From contig DATCZS010000007.1 of assembly GCA_036525795.1 (NCBI GenBank), forward strand, positions 1 through 20,531: DNA of 20,531 nucleotides, in the 5' to 3' direction. The position numbers were made by a program, and so were the translations under genes. Source of the stretch: DATCZS01 sp036525795 (GTDB lineage Bacteria; Actinomycetota; Acidimicrobiia; Spongiisociales; ZC4RG35). Shown here in pieces: positions 14,341 through 20,531 of this stretch (position 1 is its first letter; the number at the start of each line of letters is the position of its first letter). A model generated the notes under the pieces. That model did no database searches. It was given only the letters and a program-made list of their open reading frames with translations, and was not told the origin of the DNA.

Positions 14341-15180
14341 TCATGGGTCGCGGAGGAAGTCCTCGATCTCCTCGACCAGACGGTCGACCGGGTCGATGCC
14401 GTTCTCACCGGCCAGGGACTGAGCCTCGAGATCCTCGATGTATTCCCGGATCTCGGAGTCCACCAGGGCCTCTTCGAGCTGCTGGCGGAAGGCGGCCACC
14501 TCGAGGGTCAGCTCGCTCGTGTCGACCCGGACCCCGACGATGTCCAGGGCCTTTTCCAGCAGCGCCAGCGAGCCCGGCGGGTATTCCTGCTGGGACACGT
14601 AGTGGGGGACCGCCGCCCACACGCTGACAACCCGCCGTCCGGTGGCGACGATGGCCTGGGTCAGCACCCCGATGATGCCGGTGGGGCCCTCGTATGAGGA
14701 CGCGAACAGCTGGTGAGTGGATACCAGGTCCGGATCGGAGGCAGAGCCGACGAGCGGAACCGGAAGCGTGTGGGGGACCTGCCCGATGAATGCTCCGAGC
14801 ATCACCACCTCCTCGACCCCGGTCGCATCGAGCACCTCGAGCACGGCCGCCGTGAAGACCTTCCATCTCGTGTGCGGCTCGGAACCGGTGATCACGAGGA
14901 GATCCCGCTCGGAACCCGGCTTTGAGACTCCCCAGATCTCGATATCGGGCCAATCGATCTCGCGCATCCCGAACTCGTCGATGTGCACCGTCGGCCTGCG
15001 AACCTGGAAGTCGAAGAACTCGTCTGGATCGATCGATCCGAGGAACGTGGCGTCACCGCCGTCGAGGAGCGAGCGGACCGCCCCGCTGGAGCACTCCCCC
15101 GCATCCCCCCACCCATCGAAGGCCACCACCGCGGCGGGCCGGTGGAGAAGCGGGCGCTCTTCCCAAACCACTCTCGACAT
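14341..15180 (-). CDS. PAC2-family protein
   Basis: 279 residues of the PAC2 (proteasome assembly chaperone 2-like) family found in archaea and actinobacteria. Family features are AAVVAFDGWGDAGECSSGAV near the N-terminus, DFQVRRPTVHI, DLLVITGSEPHTRW, VVMLGAFIGQVPHT and an acidic C-terminal helix region (YIEDLEAQ... to VEEIEDFLRDP). The molecular role in bacteria is not established. The start at ATG 15180 is supported by TAGCCT 6 nt upstream (leaderless). The next gene upstream ends 34 nt before it, but the promoter suggests separate transcription. Confidence 0.88.
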   Translation of the reverse strand: MSRVVWEERPLLHRPAAVVAFDGWGDAGECSSGAVRSLLDGGDATFLGSIDPDEFFDFQVRRPTVHIDEFGMREIDWPDIEIWGVSKPGSERDLLVITGSEPHTRWKVFTAAVLEVLDATGVEEVVMLGAFIGQVPHTLPVPLVGSASDPDLVSTHQLFASSYEGPTGIIGVLTQAIVATGRRVVSVWAAVPHYVSQQEYPPGSLALLEKALDIVGVRVDTSELTLEVAAFRQQLEEALVDSEIREYIEDLEAQSLAGENGIDPVDRLVEEIEDFLRDP

Positions 15181-15186
15181 GGCAAC

Positions 15187-15192
15187 AGGCTA
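15187..15192 (-). promoter_or_regulatory. -10 element (TAGCCT) of the PAC2 gene, leaderless
   Basis: TAGCCT on the minus strand ends 6 nt before the ATG at 15180, with no Shine-Dalgarno. Confidence 0.6.
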
Positions 15193-15214
15193 CCGCGCAC
15201 CAGCCGACACGCGG

Positions 15215-16609
15215 CTAGAACGCGCGCTCCAGGAACAGCTCCGTCCGCTGCCAGGCGAGGTCCTCCAGCGCCTGATCGTGATCCGGCGACGTAGGGTCGT
15301 AGAACCGTGCATTCCCGTTGCGGTAGACGTGGAAGGTGGCATCGAGTCCGACGTCGCGCATGGTGATCTCGAGTACGGACGGCTTCACGTCGTCGAGCGC
15401 CGGATCGAGCCCGCCCTGGTGACCGATGTATGACGCATCTGCCATCCGGAATTGCGGCTGGAGTTCCGATCCGTTCGACGCCATGCCGAAGATCACCACC
15501 GCCCCGATCCTGGTTTCGATGGTCGACGCCCAGATCGCGGTCCCGGCGGCGTGGCCCGAGACGAGCATCGCAACCTGCTCGCCGACCACCACACCGGAAT
15601 CGAGCAGGTCCTCGATGCCAGACGTGACGGTGGAGAGCCATCGGTCCCGGTCGACGGCAGGGCCGACGTCGAGCACTTCTACGACAAACCCCAACTCGAG
15701 CATCCGCTCCGCCATCCGATCTGCTCCCGGGCCGTCGACCACGAGGGCCCCCCGACCGAGACCGGCGGCGGGGATTCGGTGTCGAACAGGCTCGGCGATC
15801 TCCTCGGTTGCGGATGGTTCCTCGGACTCGCCGGGGGATGCATCGTCCTCCGGAGCCCGCTCGAGCGGAGGCACCGGCGTTCCGGCGCGGCCTGCTCCGG
15901 CGGTGAACCGGACGGCACCCCGAGCCGCCACATCCATCACGCTGAAGCCGTAGTGACGTTCGAGTTCCAGACCCTCCCCGATGGGCCGCCCGAGACCATC
16001 GAGGACCGCCATGCGGTCGGATCGAAGGGTGTCCTGGGGGCTGGCTGCGATTCGCTCGGCCATCATCACGGCGTACGCCAGGGTGTCGCCATCGCTCACG
16101 ACCGTGTTGACGAGGCCGATCGCATGCGCCTCCTCTGCCTCCACCGAACGGCCCGTGAGGATCATCTCGAGTGCCAGGCCGAGTCCCACGATCCGAGGGA
16201 GACGCTGTGTCCCGCCGTCGACCAGTGGCACGCCGAACCGGCGCTCGAAGCAGCCGAACACCGCAGAGGCGCCGGCGATGCGAAGGTCGCACCACAGCGC
16301 CATCTCGAGCCCACCCGCGACGCAGTAGCCCTCGACGGCGGCGATCGTCGGTTTGCCGATCTGCATGCGGGTGAAGCCGAGGAACCCGTCCGGGCCGTCT
16401 TCGAGGTCGAACGCTTTCAGGTCGGCACCACTCGAGAAGTTGCCACCCCGTCCGTGGAGAATCCCCACGTGTGCGTGCTGGTCGACCTCGAACCGGCGCC
16501 ATGCCTCTCCAAGCGCGGCGGCGGTGGCGCGATCGACGGCGTTGCGAACATCCGGCCGGTCGATGGTGATCACGGCGACCTGGCCGCGGCGCTCGTACGA
16601 AACCGTCAT
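15215..16609 (-). CDS. Crotonase (enoyl-CoA hydratase/isomerase) fused to a degenerate DLH-like domain
   Basis: A 464-residue two-domain protein. Residues 1-245 are a crotonase: oxyanion-hole segments GGNFSSGADLKAF and AAVEGYCVAGGLEM, and both catalytic Glu of rat enoyl-CoA hydratase (E144, E164) at E102 and E122. Residues 245-285 are an acidic, Pro/Glu/Ser-rich linker. Residues 286-464 resemble a dienelactone hydrolase fold, ending LEDLAWQRTELFLERAF. The DLH nucleophile elbow (usually G-x-C-x-G) reads SGHAAG, and the catalytic His region (usually G-H-x-F) reads NGNARF, so this half is probably not a hydrolase. The start at ATG 16609 has AGGGGG about 7 nt upstream; ATG 16615 is also possible. 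The substrate is an acyl-CoA of unknown type. Confidence 0.85.
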   Translation of the reverse strand: MTVSYERRGQVAVITIDRPDVRNAVDRATAAALGEAWRRFEVDQHAHVGILHGRGGNFSSGADLKAFDLEDGPDGFLGFTRMQIGKPTIAAVEGYCVAGGLEMALWCDLRIAGASAVFGCFERRFGVPLVDGGTQRLPRIVGLGLALEMILTGRSVEAEEAHAIGLVNTVVSDGDTLAYAVMMAERIAASPQDTLRSDRMAVLDGLGRPIGEGLELERHYGFSVMDVAARGAVRFTAGAGRAGTPVPPLERAPEDDASPGESEEPSATEEIAEPVRHRIPAAGLGRGALVVDGPGADRMAERMLELGFVVEVLDVGPAVDRDRWLSTVTSGIEDLLDSGVVVGEQVAMLVSGHAAGTAIWASTIETRIGAVVIFGMASNGSELQPQFRMADASYIGHQGGLDPALDDVKPSVLEITMRDVGLDATFHVYRNGNARFYDPTSPDHDQALEDLAWQRTELFLERAF

Positions 16610-16680
16610 GGTCATTCCCCCTGCGGACGGACCACTACAGGATGCCATCTCGTCGATCGAGGACAAGGGAATGCGGCGAT

Positions 16681-16869
16681 CAGCGACCAGCCATCAGCGA
16701 CCAGCGACCAGCGGCCAGCGTCCAGCGACTAGCCATCAGCGACCAGCCACCAGCCACCAGCCACCAGCGACCAGCGACCAGCCACCAGCCACCAGCCACC
16801 AGCGACCAGCCACCAGCGACCAGCCACCAGCGACCAGCGACCAGCGACCAGCGACCAGCGACCAGCGAT
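16681..16869. repeat. 27-copy heptanucleotide tandem repeat
   Basis: Twenty-seven contiguous 7-bp units (189 bp) built mainly from two variants, CAGCGAC and CAGCCAC, with a few CAGCCAT, CAGCGGC, CAGCGTC, TAGCCAT and a final CAGCGAT. Units 22-26 are five identical CAGCGAC; units 10-12 and 15-17 are triplets of CAGCCAC. The diverged units sit at the left end and the most uniform run at the right end. The period is not a multiple of 3, and all frames read as a meaningless Ser/Asp/Gln/Pro/Ala/Thr heptad peptide. The array ends 7 nt before the -10 of the next gene. Confidence 0.95.
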
Positions 16870-16876
16870 CATTGAC

Positions 16877-16882
16877 TACCCT
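16877..16882 (+). promoter_or_regulatory. -10 element (TACCCT) of the CopD-like gene, leaderless
   Basis: TACCCT lies 7 nt before the ATG at 16890. Its -35 position falls inside the heptamer array. Confidence 0.6.
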
Positions 16883-16889
16883 CGCCGGG

Positions 16890-17264
16890 ATGCGGGTCGT
16901 CTACTGGCTTCACATCGTCGGCGCCTCGGTGTGGCTCGGCGGACTGATCACCCTCGGCGCACTCGTCGCCGCGTTGCGGCGGGCGGGTGCCGACCGCAGC
17001 GTGCTTCAGGTGATGGCGCGCCAATTCGGACGGGTGTCGTGGACGGCCATGGCGGTGGCGGTTCTGTCCGGGGCCTGGATGGCCATCGACTTCCTGGAGC
17101 GGCCCGGGCTCGCCACCAAGTTCGGCGCCGTCGCCCTCACGGCAGGACTCGCCGCCTGGCATCAGTTCGCGGCACGCGACCAGAGCCCCCGTACGCGCGG
17201 GATTCTCCAGGGCCTCATCCTTCTGGCCAGCCTCGGCGTCTTCGCCGTCGCCATCGCCATCTAG
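16890..17264 (+). CDS. CopD/DUF2269-like four-helix membrane protein
   Basis: 124-residue integral membrane protein with helices at about 5-27, 50-68, 76-95 and 104-123. The first helix, YWLHIVGASVWLGGLITLG, has the W-L-H ... A-x-x-W-x-G-G pattern typical of CopD-domain and related membrane proteins; H8 and H91 could bind metal or heme. Whether it acts in copper handling is inference: it is about 5 kb from the cop operon and has its own promoter. ATG 16890 is supported by the -10 7 nt upstream. A strong bidirectional terminator follows. Confidence 0.72.
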   Translation: MRVVYWLHIVGASVWLGGLITLGALVAALRRAGADRSVLQVMARQFGRVSWTAMAVAVLSGAWMAIDFLERPGLATKFGAVALTAGLAAWHQFAARDQSPRTRGILQGLILLASLGVFAVAIAI

Positions 17265-17309
17265 TCCGTCGGCCCTCGACCCATCGACGCGTTCGGTTCC
17301 GCCCAAGAC

Positions 17310-17338
17310 GAAGGCCCGGTCCAGAGGACCGGGCCTTC
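17310..17338. terminator. Bidirectional terminator
   Basis: A perfect 13-bp stem (17310-17322 with 17326-17338) closed by a 3-nt AGA loop, with AA/TT at the base of both flanks. It sits between the convergent CopD-like gene and the bS22-like gene and probably ends both transcripts. Confidence 0.85.
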
Positions 17339-17343
17339 TCGCG

Positions 17344-17433
17344 TCACTTCTTCTTGTGTCGATTGGCTTTCAAGCGCTTGCGGTACTTGTGCTTCGACAT
17401 CTTCTTCTTGCGCTTCTTGATCAGCGACCCCAT
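17344..17433 (-). CDS. bS22-like small ribosomal peptide (AURKAIP1/COX24 domain)
   Basis: A 29-residue, extremely basic peptide: 16 of 29 residues are Lys or Arg. The start MGSLIKKRKKKMSKHKYRK matches the AURKAIP1/COX24-domain peptide known in mycobacterial 30S subunits as bS22, which is about 33 residues and begins MGSVIKKRRKRM. This copy is a few residues shorter and ends in Lys-Lys-Lys. ATG 17433 has GAGGG about 8 nt upstream. The bidirectional terminator stem begins 6 nt past the stop. It is too short for most gene finders. Confidence 0.85.
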   Translation of the reverse strand: MGSLIKKRKKKMSKHKYRKRLKANRHKKK

Positions 17434-17494
17434 GCCTCTTCCCTCAAGACTCGAAATAGGTGAACGCCAAGCTTGGCCCCTCGATCGGCCCTGG

Positions 17495-18340
17495 TCAAAC
17501 CGCTCCGTCGGTCGCAACCTCGAGTTCGAGCACGATGCCCCTCGATCCGAGGCGTCCCTCGAGCGCGGAACGAACCCGGGCACGGCCGTCCGCCTCGACC
17601 AGCGCCAGTACCGAAGGACCGGCACCGGACCAGCAGGCGTGGGCGGCGCCCGCGTTGCGAGCAGTCGTGACGAGCGCGGCGACGTCCGGTCGAACCCGGG
17701 ACCTGACCTCTTCGTGAATCTCATCACCCGAGGACTCGGCGAGCACCGAGGCGTCGTTGCCGAGCAGTCCGGCAACCAGGGCGGCCACCCGACCGATCGA
17801 TCTCACCACCACCTCGGACGGATAGGCCGGCGGCAGGGTGTCGCGAGCCTCCCGGGTCGGGAAGGGCTCGTCAGGCACGGCGACGATCGGAGACAGCGAA
17901 CTGCGCCAGGGCAAGCGATGCACGTGCCTTCCGGTCGCCAGCACCAGTCCGCCGAACACCGTCGCGGCGGCGTTGTCCGGATGGCCCTCCATCTCGGCGA
18001 CGATTTCGAACACCTGACGCGGGTCCGGCTCGTGCCCCGTGGCACGAAACGCGGCGAGGGCGCCCGCCGCCGCCGCGGCGGAAGAAGAACCGAGCCCGCG
18101 GGCAATCGGGATGTCGTTGCGGACCGTGAGGGACAGAGGGGTCCTGCCGGCGGCGCGTCGCGCCGCCTCGAGCACCGCATCGTCGGCATCGGCCTCGGGA
18201 CGCTGCGCACCCTCGTGAACCACCGACCAACCGGAGGCCGGAACGGCCGTCACTTGGCACCGGAGTTCGAGCGCCAGCGCCAGGCAGTCGAAACCGGGGC
18301 CCAGATTGGCCGACGATGCGGGAGCCGATGCGTCAGCCAC
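17495..18340 (-). CDS. thrB: Homoserine kinase
   Basis: GHMP-family kinase that phosphorylates L-homoserine in threonine biosynthesis (cytosol); 281 residues. Visible motifs: SSANLGPGFDCLALAL near the N-terminus, the phosphate-binding loop PIARGLGSSSAA (about 78-89) and the C-terminal GHMP motif CWSGAGPSVLAL. GTG 18340 is the only start that keeps the full N-terminal motif, and it overlaps the end of the CDF transporter gene by 8 nt, so translation may be coupled. thrB usually sits beside thrA/hom and thrC; here neither is in the window. HEEVRSRVRPDVAALV is ordinary family sequence. Confidence 0.92.
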   Translation of the reverse strand: MADASAPASSANLGPGFDCLALALELRCQVTAVPASGWSVVHEGAQRPEADADDAVLEAARRAAGRTPLSLTVRNDIPIARGLGSSSAAAAAGALAAFRATGHEPDPRQVFEIVAEMEGHPDNAAATVFGGLVLATGRHVHRLPWRSSLSPIVAVPDEPFPTREARDTLPPAYPSEVVVRSIGRVAALVAGLLGNDASVLAESSGDEIHEEVRSRVRPDVAALVTTARNAGAAHACWSGAGPSVLALVEADGRARVRSALEGRLGSRGIVLELEVATDGAV

Positions 18341-19247
18341 GCTTCCGGCCCCTGACCTCGACGAAGATCTCGGCCGCCTCCGGGAGCGCATCGCGGATCT
18401 CGGCCTCCGCCCGCACGGTGGACTCCTCGATGTCGTGCATCGCCACAGAGTCCTCGAAGTCGATCTCGACATTGACGAGGACCTGACTGGGGCCCAGCTG
18501 CATGGTGAGCAGCCGGCCAACCGATGCCACCTCGGGCATCGCGAGCAGCCGGGACCGGATGGCCACGCGATCGGACCGCGAAGCCGCCTCCCCGATCAGG
18601 AGCGCCTTCGTCTCGACGGCCAGGAAGATCGCCACCGTGGCCAGCAGGGCCCCGATCATCAGCGACGCGATCCCGTCCCAGTACGTGTTGTGGGTGAGAG
18701 CCACGAGCACCGAGCCCGCCAGTGCCAGGACCAGACCCACCACCGCGGCGGCGTCCTCGAAGAGCACCACGACGAGCGCCGCCTCCTTCGACTCCCGAAT
18801 CGAACGCCACAGCGACCGCGAGCCTCGCAGCCGTCCGAACTCCCGGTACGCCACGCCAAAGGTGACCGACTCGATCACGATGGCCAGCGACAGCACGATG
18901 AACGACGGAGTCAGGCTCTCGACCTCGTGGGCTTCGGTGAGCGCATCGATGCCGTGACGGATGGCGAGAACCGCCCCGCCGGCGAACAGCATCACCGCAA
19001 CCATGAAACTCCAGAAGTAGGACTCCTTGCCCCGGCCGAACGGGTGCTCGGTGTCCGCCGGGCGGGCGGCGGCACGCATCCCCCACAGAAGCATCCCCTG
19101 ATTGCCGGTGTCTGCCACGGAGTGCCATGCCTCAGAGAGCATCGCCACCGAGCCGGTCAGGGCGGCGGCGACGAACTTGGCGACGGCGATCAGGCCATTG
19201 CCGAAGAATGCGGCGATCACGGCGAGGCGGGAACCCTGGGCGGCCAT
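18333..19247 (-). CDS. Cation diffusion facilitator (ZnT9/SLC30A9-like)
   Basis: 304-residue inner-membrane divalent-cation/proton exchanger. Six hydrophobic helices are followed by a cytosolic ferredoxin-like dimer domain (about 215-300, MPEVASVGRLLTMQLGPSQVLV). Helix 2 carries the metal pair H42-x3-D46 (EAWHSVADTGNQ), then DTEHPFGRGKESYFW. The helix-5 site reads VLFEDAAAVVGL (E-D) instead of the usual H-x3-D of zinc exporters, which is the SLC30A9-like variant. The metal is uncertain. ATG 19247 follows TAGACT by 7 nt (leaderless). It appears to lead a CDF-thrB unit. Confidence 0.9.
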   Translation of the reverse strand: MAAQGSRLAVIAAFFGNGLIAVAKFVAAALTGSVAMLSEAWHSVADTGNQGMLLWGMRAAARPADTEHPFGRGKESYFWSFMVAVMLFAGGAVLAIRHGIDALTEAHEVESLTPSFIVLSLAIVIESVTFGVAYREFGRLRGSRSLWRSIRESKEAALVVVLFEDAAAVVGLVLALAGSVLVALTHNTYWDGIASLMIGALLATVAIFLAVETKALLIGEAASRSDRVAIRSRLLAMPEVASVGRLLTMQLGPSQVLVNVEIDFEDSVAMHDIEESTVRAEAEIRDALPEAAEIFVEVRGRKRG

Positions 19248-19254
19248 CGGGTCG

Positions 19255-19260
19255 AGTCTA
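19255..19260 (-). promoter_or_regulatory. -10 element (TAGACT) of the CDF gene, leaderless
   Basis: TAGACT on the minus strand ends 7 nt before the ATG at 19247. It lies in the 25-nt gap after the phzF-like gene. Confidence 0.55.
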
Positions 19261-19272
19261 CGTCTCGTGCGG

Positions 19273-20040
19273 TCAGGTCCCGAGAACGCGCACCTCGTCG
19301 CGTCGAACCGTCCCGCCGACCCTGACTCTGCCCGGACTCCACCGCAGCAGGATCGAGCTCGGCGCGTCGATCTCGTCGCCCTGATGGATCTCGATGTCGC
19401 CCTCGTCGACCCCCGCGTGCGCCAGGGCGGCCGCCAGCGCCACCGCCGCGCTCCCGGTTGCGGGATCCTCGACCACGCCGAGCTCGCCGGCGAAGAACCG
19501 CGCCTTCACCGAAACCCCCGGTTCCTCCCACGCCCACACGTACACGGCTCCTTCGGCCGGAGCGCCGGTGATCGACCGAACTTGCCCGGGTGTCTCAAGC
19601 TGGGCGACCGTGTAGGGCAGCGGCATGTCGACGGTGACCTGATCGACCGGCTGAATGCCTTCCAGAACCTCGGTGGACGCCCTCACCGGCTGATCGTGCG
19701 GCGGTGCGATCCACACGGCGTCGCCATCGACGCGAAAGCGAACCGGGGCGACCTGGCACCTGATGGAGTCGGTGATCCCGGGGCCGAGGACGGACAGCAC
19801 CCAGGCGGCTCCGACGAGCGGGTGACCGGCGAACGGCAACTCGGTGGTCGGCGTGAAGATGTGCGCCTCGGGAACACCGCCCGTCCTCCAATCGATGAAG
19901 ACCGTCTCGGAGAACCCGAGGTCGAAGGCGATGCGCTGCATCTTCTCCCCGTCGAGGCCGGTCACATCGGTCACGACCCCCAGGGGGTTGCCCCCCGAGT
20001 CACCCCGCGTGAACACCCTGAGGACGTAGCAGTGGCGCAT
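19273..20040 (-). CDS. PhzF-family isomerase/epimerase-like protein
   Basis: 255-residue PhzF/DapF-fold enzyme. Characteristic segments are SGGNPLGVV, GFSETVFI with the catalytic acid E45 (same number as in PhzF), FTPTTELPFAGHPLVGAAWVL and, in the second half, VVEDPATGSAAVALAAAL, followed by a strand with HQGDEID. No phenazine genes are nearby, so it is likely a stand-alone family member of unknown substrate, not a phenazine enzyme. ATG 20040 follows TAGCGT by 6 nt (leaderless). Confidence 0.9.
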   Translation of the reverse strand: MRHCYVLRVFTRGDSGGNPLGVVTDVTGLDGEKMQRIAFDLGFSETVFIDWRTGGVPEAHIFTPTTELPFAGHPLVGAAWVLSVLGPGITDSIRCQVAPVRFRVDGDAVWIAPPHDQPVRASTEVLEGIQPVDQVTVDMPLPYTVAQLETPGQVRSITGAPAEGAVYVWAWEEPGVSVKARFFAGELGVVEDPATGSAAVALAAALAHAGVDEGDIEIHQGDEIDAPSSILLRWSPGRVRVGGTVRRDEVRVLGT

Positions 20041-20046
20041 CCGCCC

Positions 20047-20052
20047 ACGCTA
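20047..20052 (-). promoter_or_regulatory. -10 element (TAGCGT) of the PhzF-like gene, leaderless
   Basis: TAGCGT on the minus strand ends 6 nt before ATG 20040. It lies within the 55-nt divergent region shared with the next plus-strand gene. Confidence 0.6.
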
Positions 20053-20081
20053 CCCCGATTGGCAGAACCGTCCCACCCCGG

Positions 20082-20087
20082 TAGGTT
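20082..20087 (+). promoter_or_regulatory. -10 element (TAGGTT) of the small membrane protein gene, leaderless
   Basis: TAGGTT lies 8 nt before ATG 20096. No Shine-Dalgarno is present. Confidence 0.55.
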
Positions 20088-20095
20088 CCGCCGCG

Positions 20096-20317
20096 ATGCT
20101 CGAGCTTCTCGGAATCGACAGCCTGCTCAGTCAGCTGGTGCTCGCCCTCGGCCTCGCCATCGTGCTCGGCAACGGGTACGCCATCGTCATGCACCGACGA
20201 GGAAGGCGACCGAAGGGAGCCGAGGCCGATGCAGAGCTCCGCACACCTCGGGTGGCCTTCCTGATGACGATCGGTGTGATCATGACGATCTGGGGGGCGA
20301 TCAGCACATTCGCCTGA
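20096..20317 (+). CDS. Small two-helix membrane protein, function unknown
   Basis: 73 residues: a helix at about 10-31 (LLSQLVLALGLAIVLGNGYAIVM), a basic then acidic cytosolic-type loop (HRRGRRPKGAEADAEL), and a second helix at about 51-71 ending TIWGAISTFA. I do not recognise a family. A leaderless-type promoter supports the ATG at 20096, and the hydrophobic-charged-hydrophobic plan supports a real protein. It is divergent from the PhzF-like gene and followed by tRNA-Gly. Confidence 0.75.
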   Translation: MLELLGIDSLLSQLVLALGLAIVLGNGYAIVMHRRGRRPKGAEADAELRTPRVAFLMTIGVIMTIWGAISTFA

Positions 20318-20348
20318 CCCTCTCAGGCGGGCTCCGCCGGCGGTCTGG

Positions 20349-20354
20349 TAGCCT
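20349..20354 (+). promoter_or_regulatory. -10 element (TAGCCT) of the tRNA-Gly gene
   Basis: TAGCCT lies 14 nt before the tRNA 5' end, consistent with a short leader trimmed by RNase P. Confidence 0.5.
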
Positions 20355-20368
20355 TTCGGCCCGAACCT

Positions 20369-20439
20369 GCGGGTGTAGTTCAATGGTAGAACACGAGCTT
20401 CCCAAGCTCGGAGCGGGGGTTCGATTCCCCTCACCCGCT
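20369..20439 (+). tRNA. tRNA-Gly (CCC anticodon)
   Basis: 71-nt cloverleaf: acceptor GCGGGTG (20369-20375) pairs with CACCCGC (20432-20438) and the discriminator is T. The D-arm includes TTCAATGGTAGAA; the anticodon stem CGAGC/GCTCG encloses the loop TTCCCAA, giving anticodon CCC. The T-arm GGGGGTTCGATTCCCC has the normal TTCGA loop. The 3' CCA is not encoded. Confidence 0.97.
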
Positions 20440-20444
20440 CACTG

Positions 20445-20464
20445 TCCCCCACGTAGGTGGGGGA
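20445..20464 (+). terminator. Hairpin after tRNA-Gly
   Basis: TCCCCCAC (20445-20452) pairs with GTGGGGGA (20457-20464) around a GTAG loop, 5 nt past the tRNA. There is no T-tract, but stem and position suit a terminator. Confidence 0.6.
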
Positions 20465-20473
20465 AGGTCCCTG

Positions 20474-20490
20474 CCGGCCCGCAGGGCCGG
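20474..20490. terminator. Second hairpin downstream of tRNA-Gly
   Basis: CCGGCCC (20474-20480) pairs with GGGCCGG (20484-20490) with a 3-nt GCA loop. It may back up the first terminator or belong to the region right of the window. Confidence 0.45.
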
Positions 20491-20531
20491 GAGGTAGGGG
20501 GATCGGTCCCACCCACGAGACCGCCACCCCA

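Noticed and set aside
16681..16869. Heptamer array considered as a CRISPR array
   Set aside because: Units are 7 bp with no spacers of 25-40 bp and no cas genes nearby.
16642..16875. Open frames through the heptamer array encoding a Ser/Asp/Gln/Arg/Pro heptad peptide
   Set aside because: A stop-free 7-bp repeat is open in all frames. There is no start signal or conserved flanking domain, so it is not a protein gene.
20000..20527. Minus-strand 175-codon open frame reading RGIEPPLRAWEARVLPLNYTR
   Set aside because: This is the well-known spurious translation of the antisense of a tRNA gene, here tRNA-Gly at 20369-20439; the rest overlaps the small membrane protein gene.

Overview
This 20.5-kb window is a dense, very GC-rich stretch of bacterial chromosome, most likely from an uncultured actinobacterium (Acidimicrobiia or a relative is my best guess, at low confidence). 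The reasons are the high G+C at third codon positions, a CsoR-type copper operon, a PAC2-family protein, the tiny bS22/AURKAIP1-COX24-like ribosomal peptide known from actinobacteria, and many genes that appear leaderless. I count 20 protein genes and one tRNA gene. I see no insertion sequence, prophage or CRISPR array.

Layout. 1-292: intergenic, with a strong hairpin at the left edge and a terminator-like hairpin after the first gene. 293-3131 (minus): a Bcr/CflA-like MFS exporter and an apolipoprotein N-acyltransferase (lnt) whose catalytic Cys is replaced by Ser. 3178-5471 (plus): an inositol-monophosphatase-type phosphatase, translationally coupled to a YtcJ-like amidohydrolase. 5435-5665 (minus): a small gene hidden by an in-frame TGA. 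It reads as a SelW/Rdx-family selenoprotein with a C-x-x-U motif and a SECIS-like hairpin directly after the UGA. 5655-8475 (plus): a SAM methyltransferase and an M3 zinc oligopeptidase. 8476-8859: a long structured leader and a 64-residue zinc-ribbon-like protein. 8951-11711 (plus): a copper operon, csoR-copZ-copA, with a palindromic operator over the csoR promoter. 11860-12510 (plus): a second methyltransferase. 12523-14243 (minus): an ABC-2 exporter (ATPase and permease). 14341-16609 (minus): a PAC2-family protein and a crotonase fused to a degenerate dienelactone-hydrolase-like domain. 16681-16869: a 27-copy heptanucleotide tandem repeat. 16890-17264 (plus): a CopD-like four-helix membrane protein. 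17344-19247 (minus): bS22-like peptide, homoserine kinase (thrB), and a CDF cation transporter overlapping thrB. 19273-20040 (minus): a PhzF-family isomerase. 20096-20317 (plus): a two-helix membrane protein. 20369-20439 (plus): tRNA-Gly(CCC), followed by two hairpins.

Two themes cross the window. First, initiation signals fall into two classes. Eleven genes have a TANNNT hexamer 6-10 nt before the start codon and no Shine-Dalgarno, as expected for leaderless mRNAs. A smaller set (MFS, zinc-ribbon protein, ABC ATPase, crotonase, bS22) has clear purine-rich Shine-Dalgarno sequences. Second, several enzymes depart from their families at the active site: Lnt with Ser for Cys, a crotonase-DLH fusion lacking DLH catalytic residues, and an Rdx protein that appears to use selenocysteine. 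The strongest single discovery candidate is the selenoprotein gene, which ordinary ORF calling would miss.
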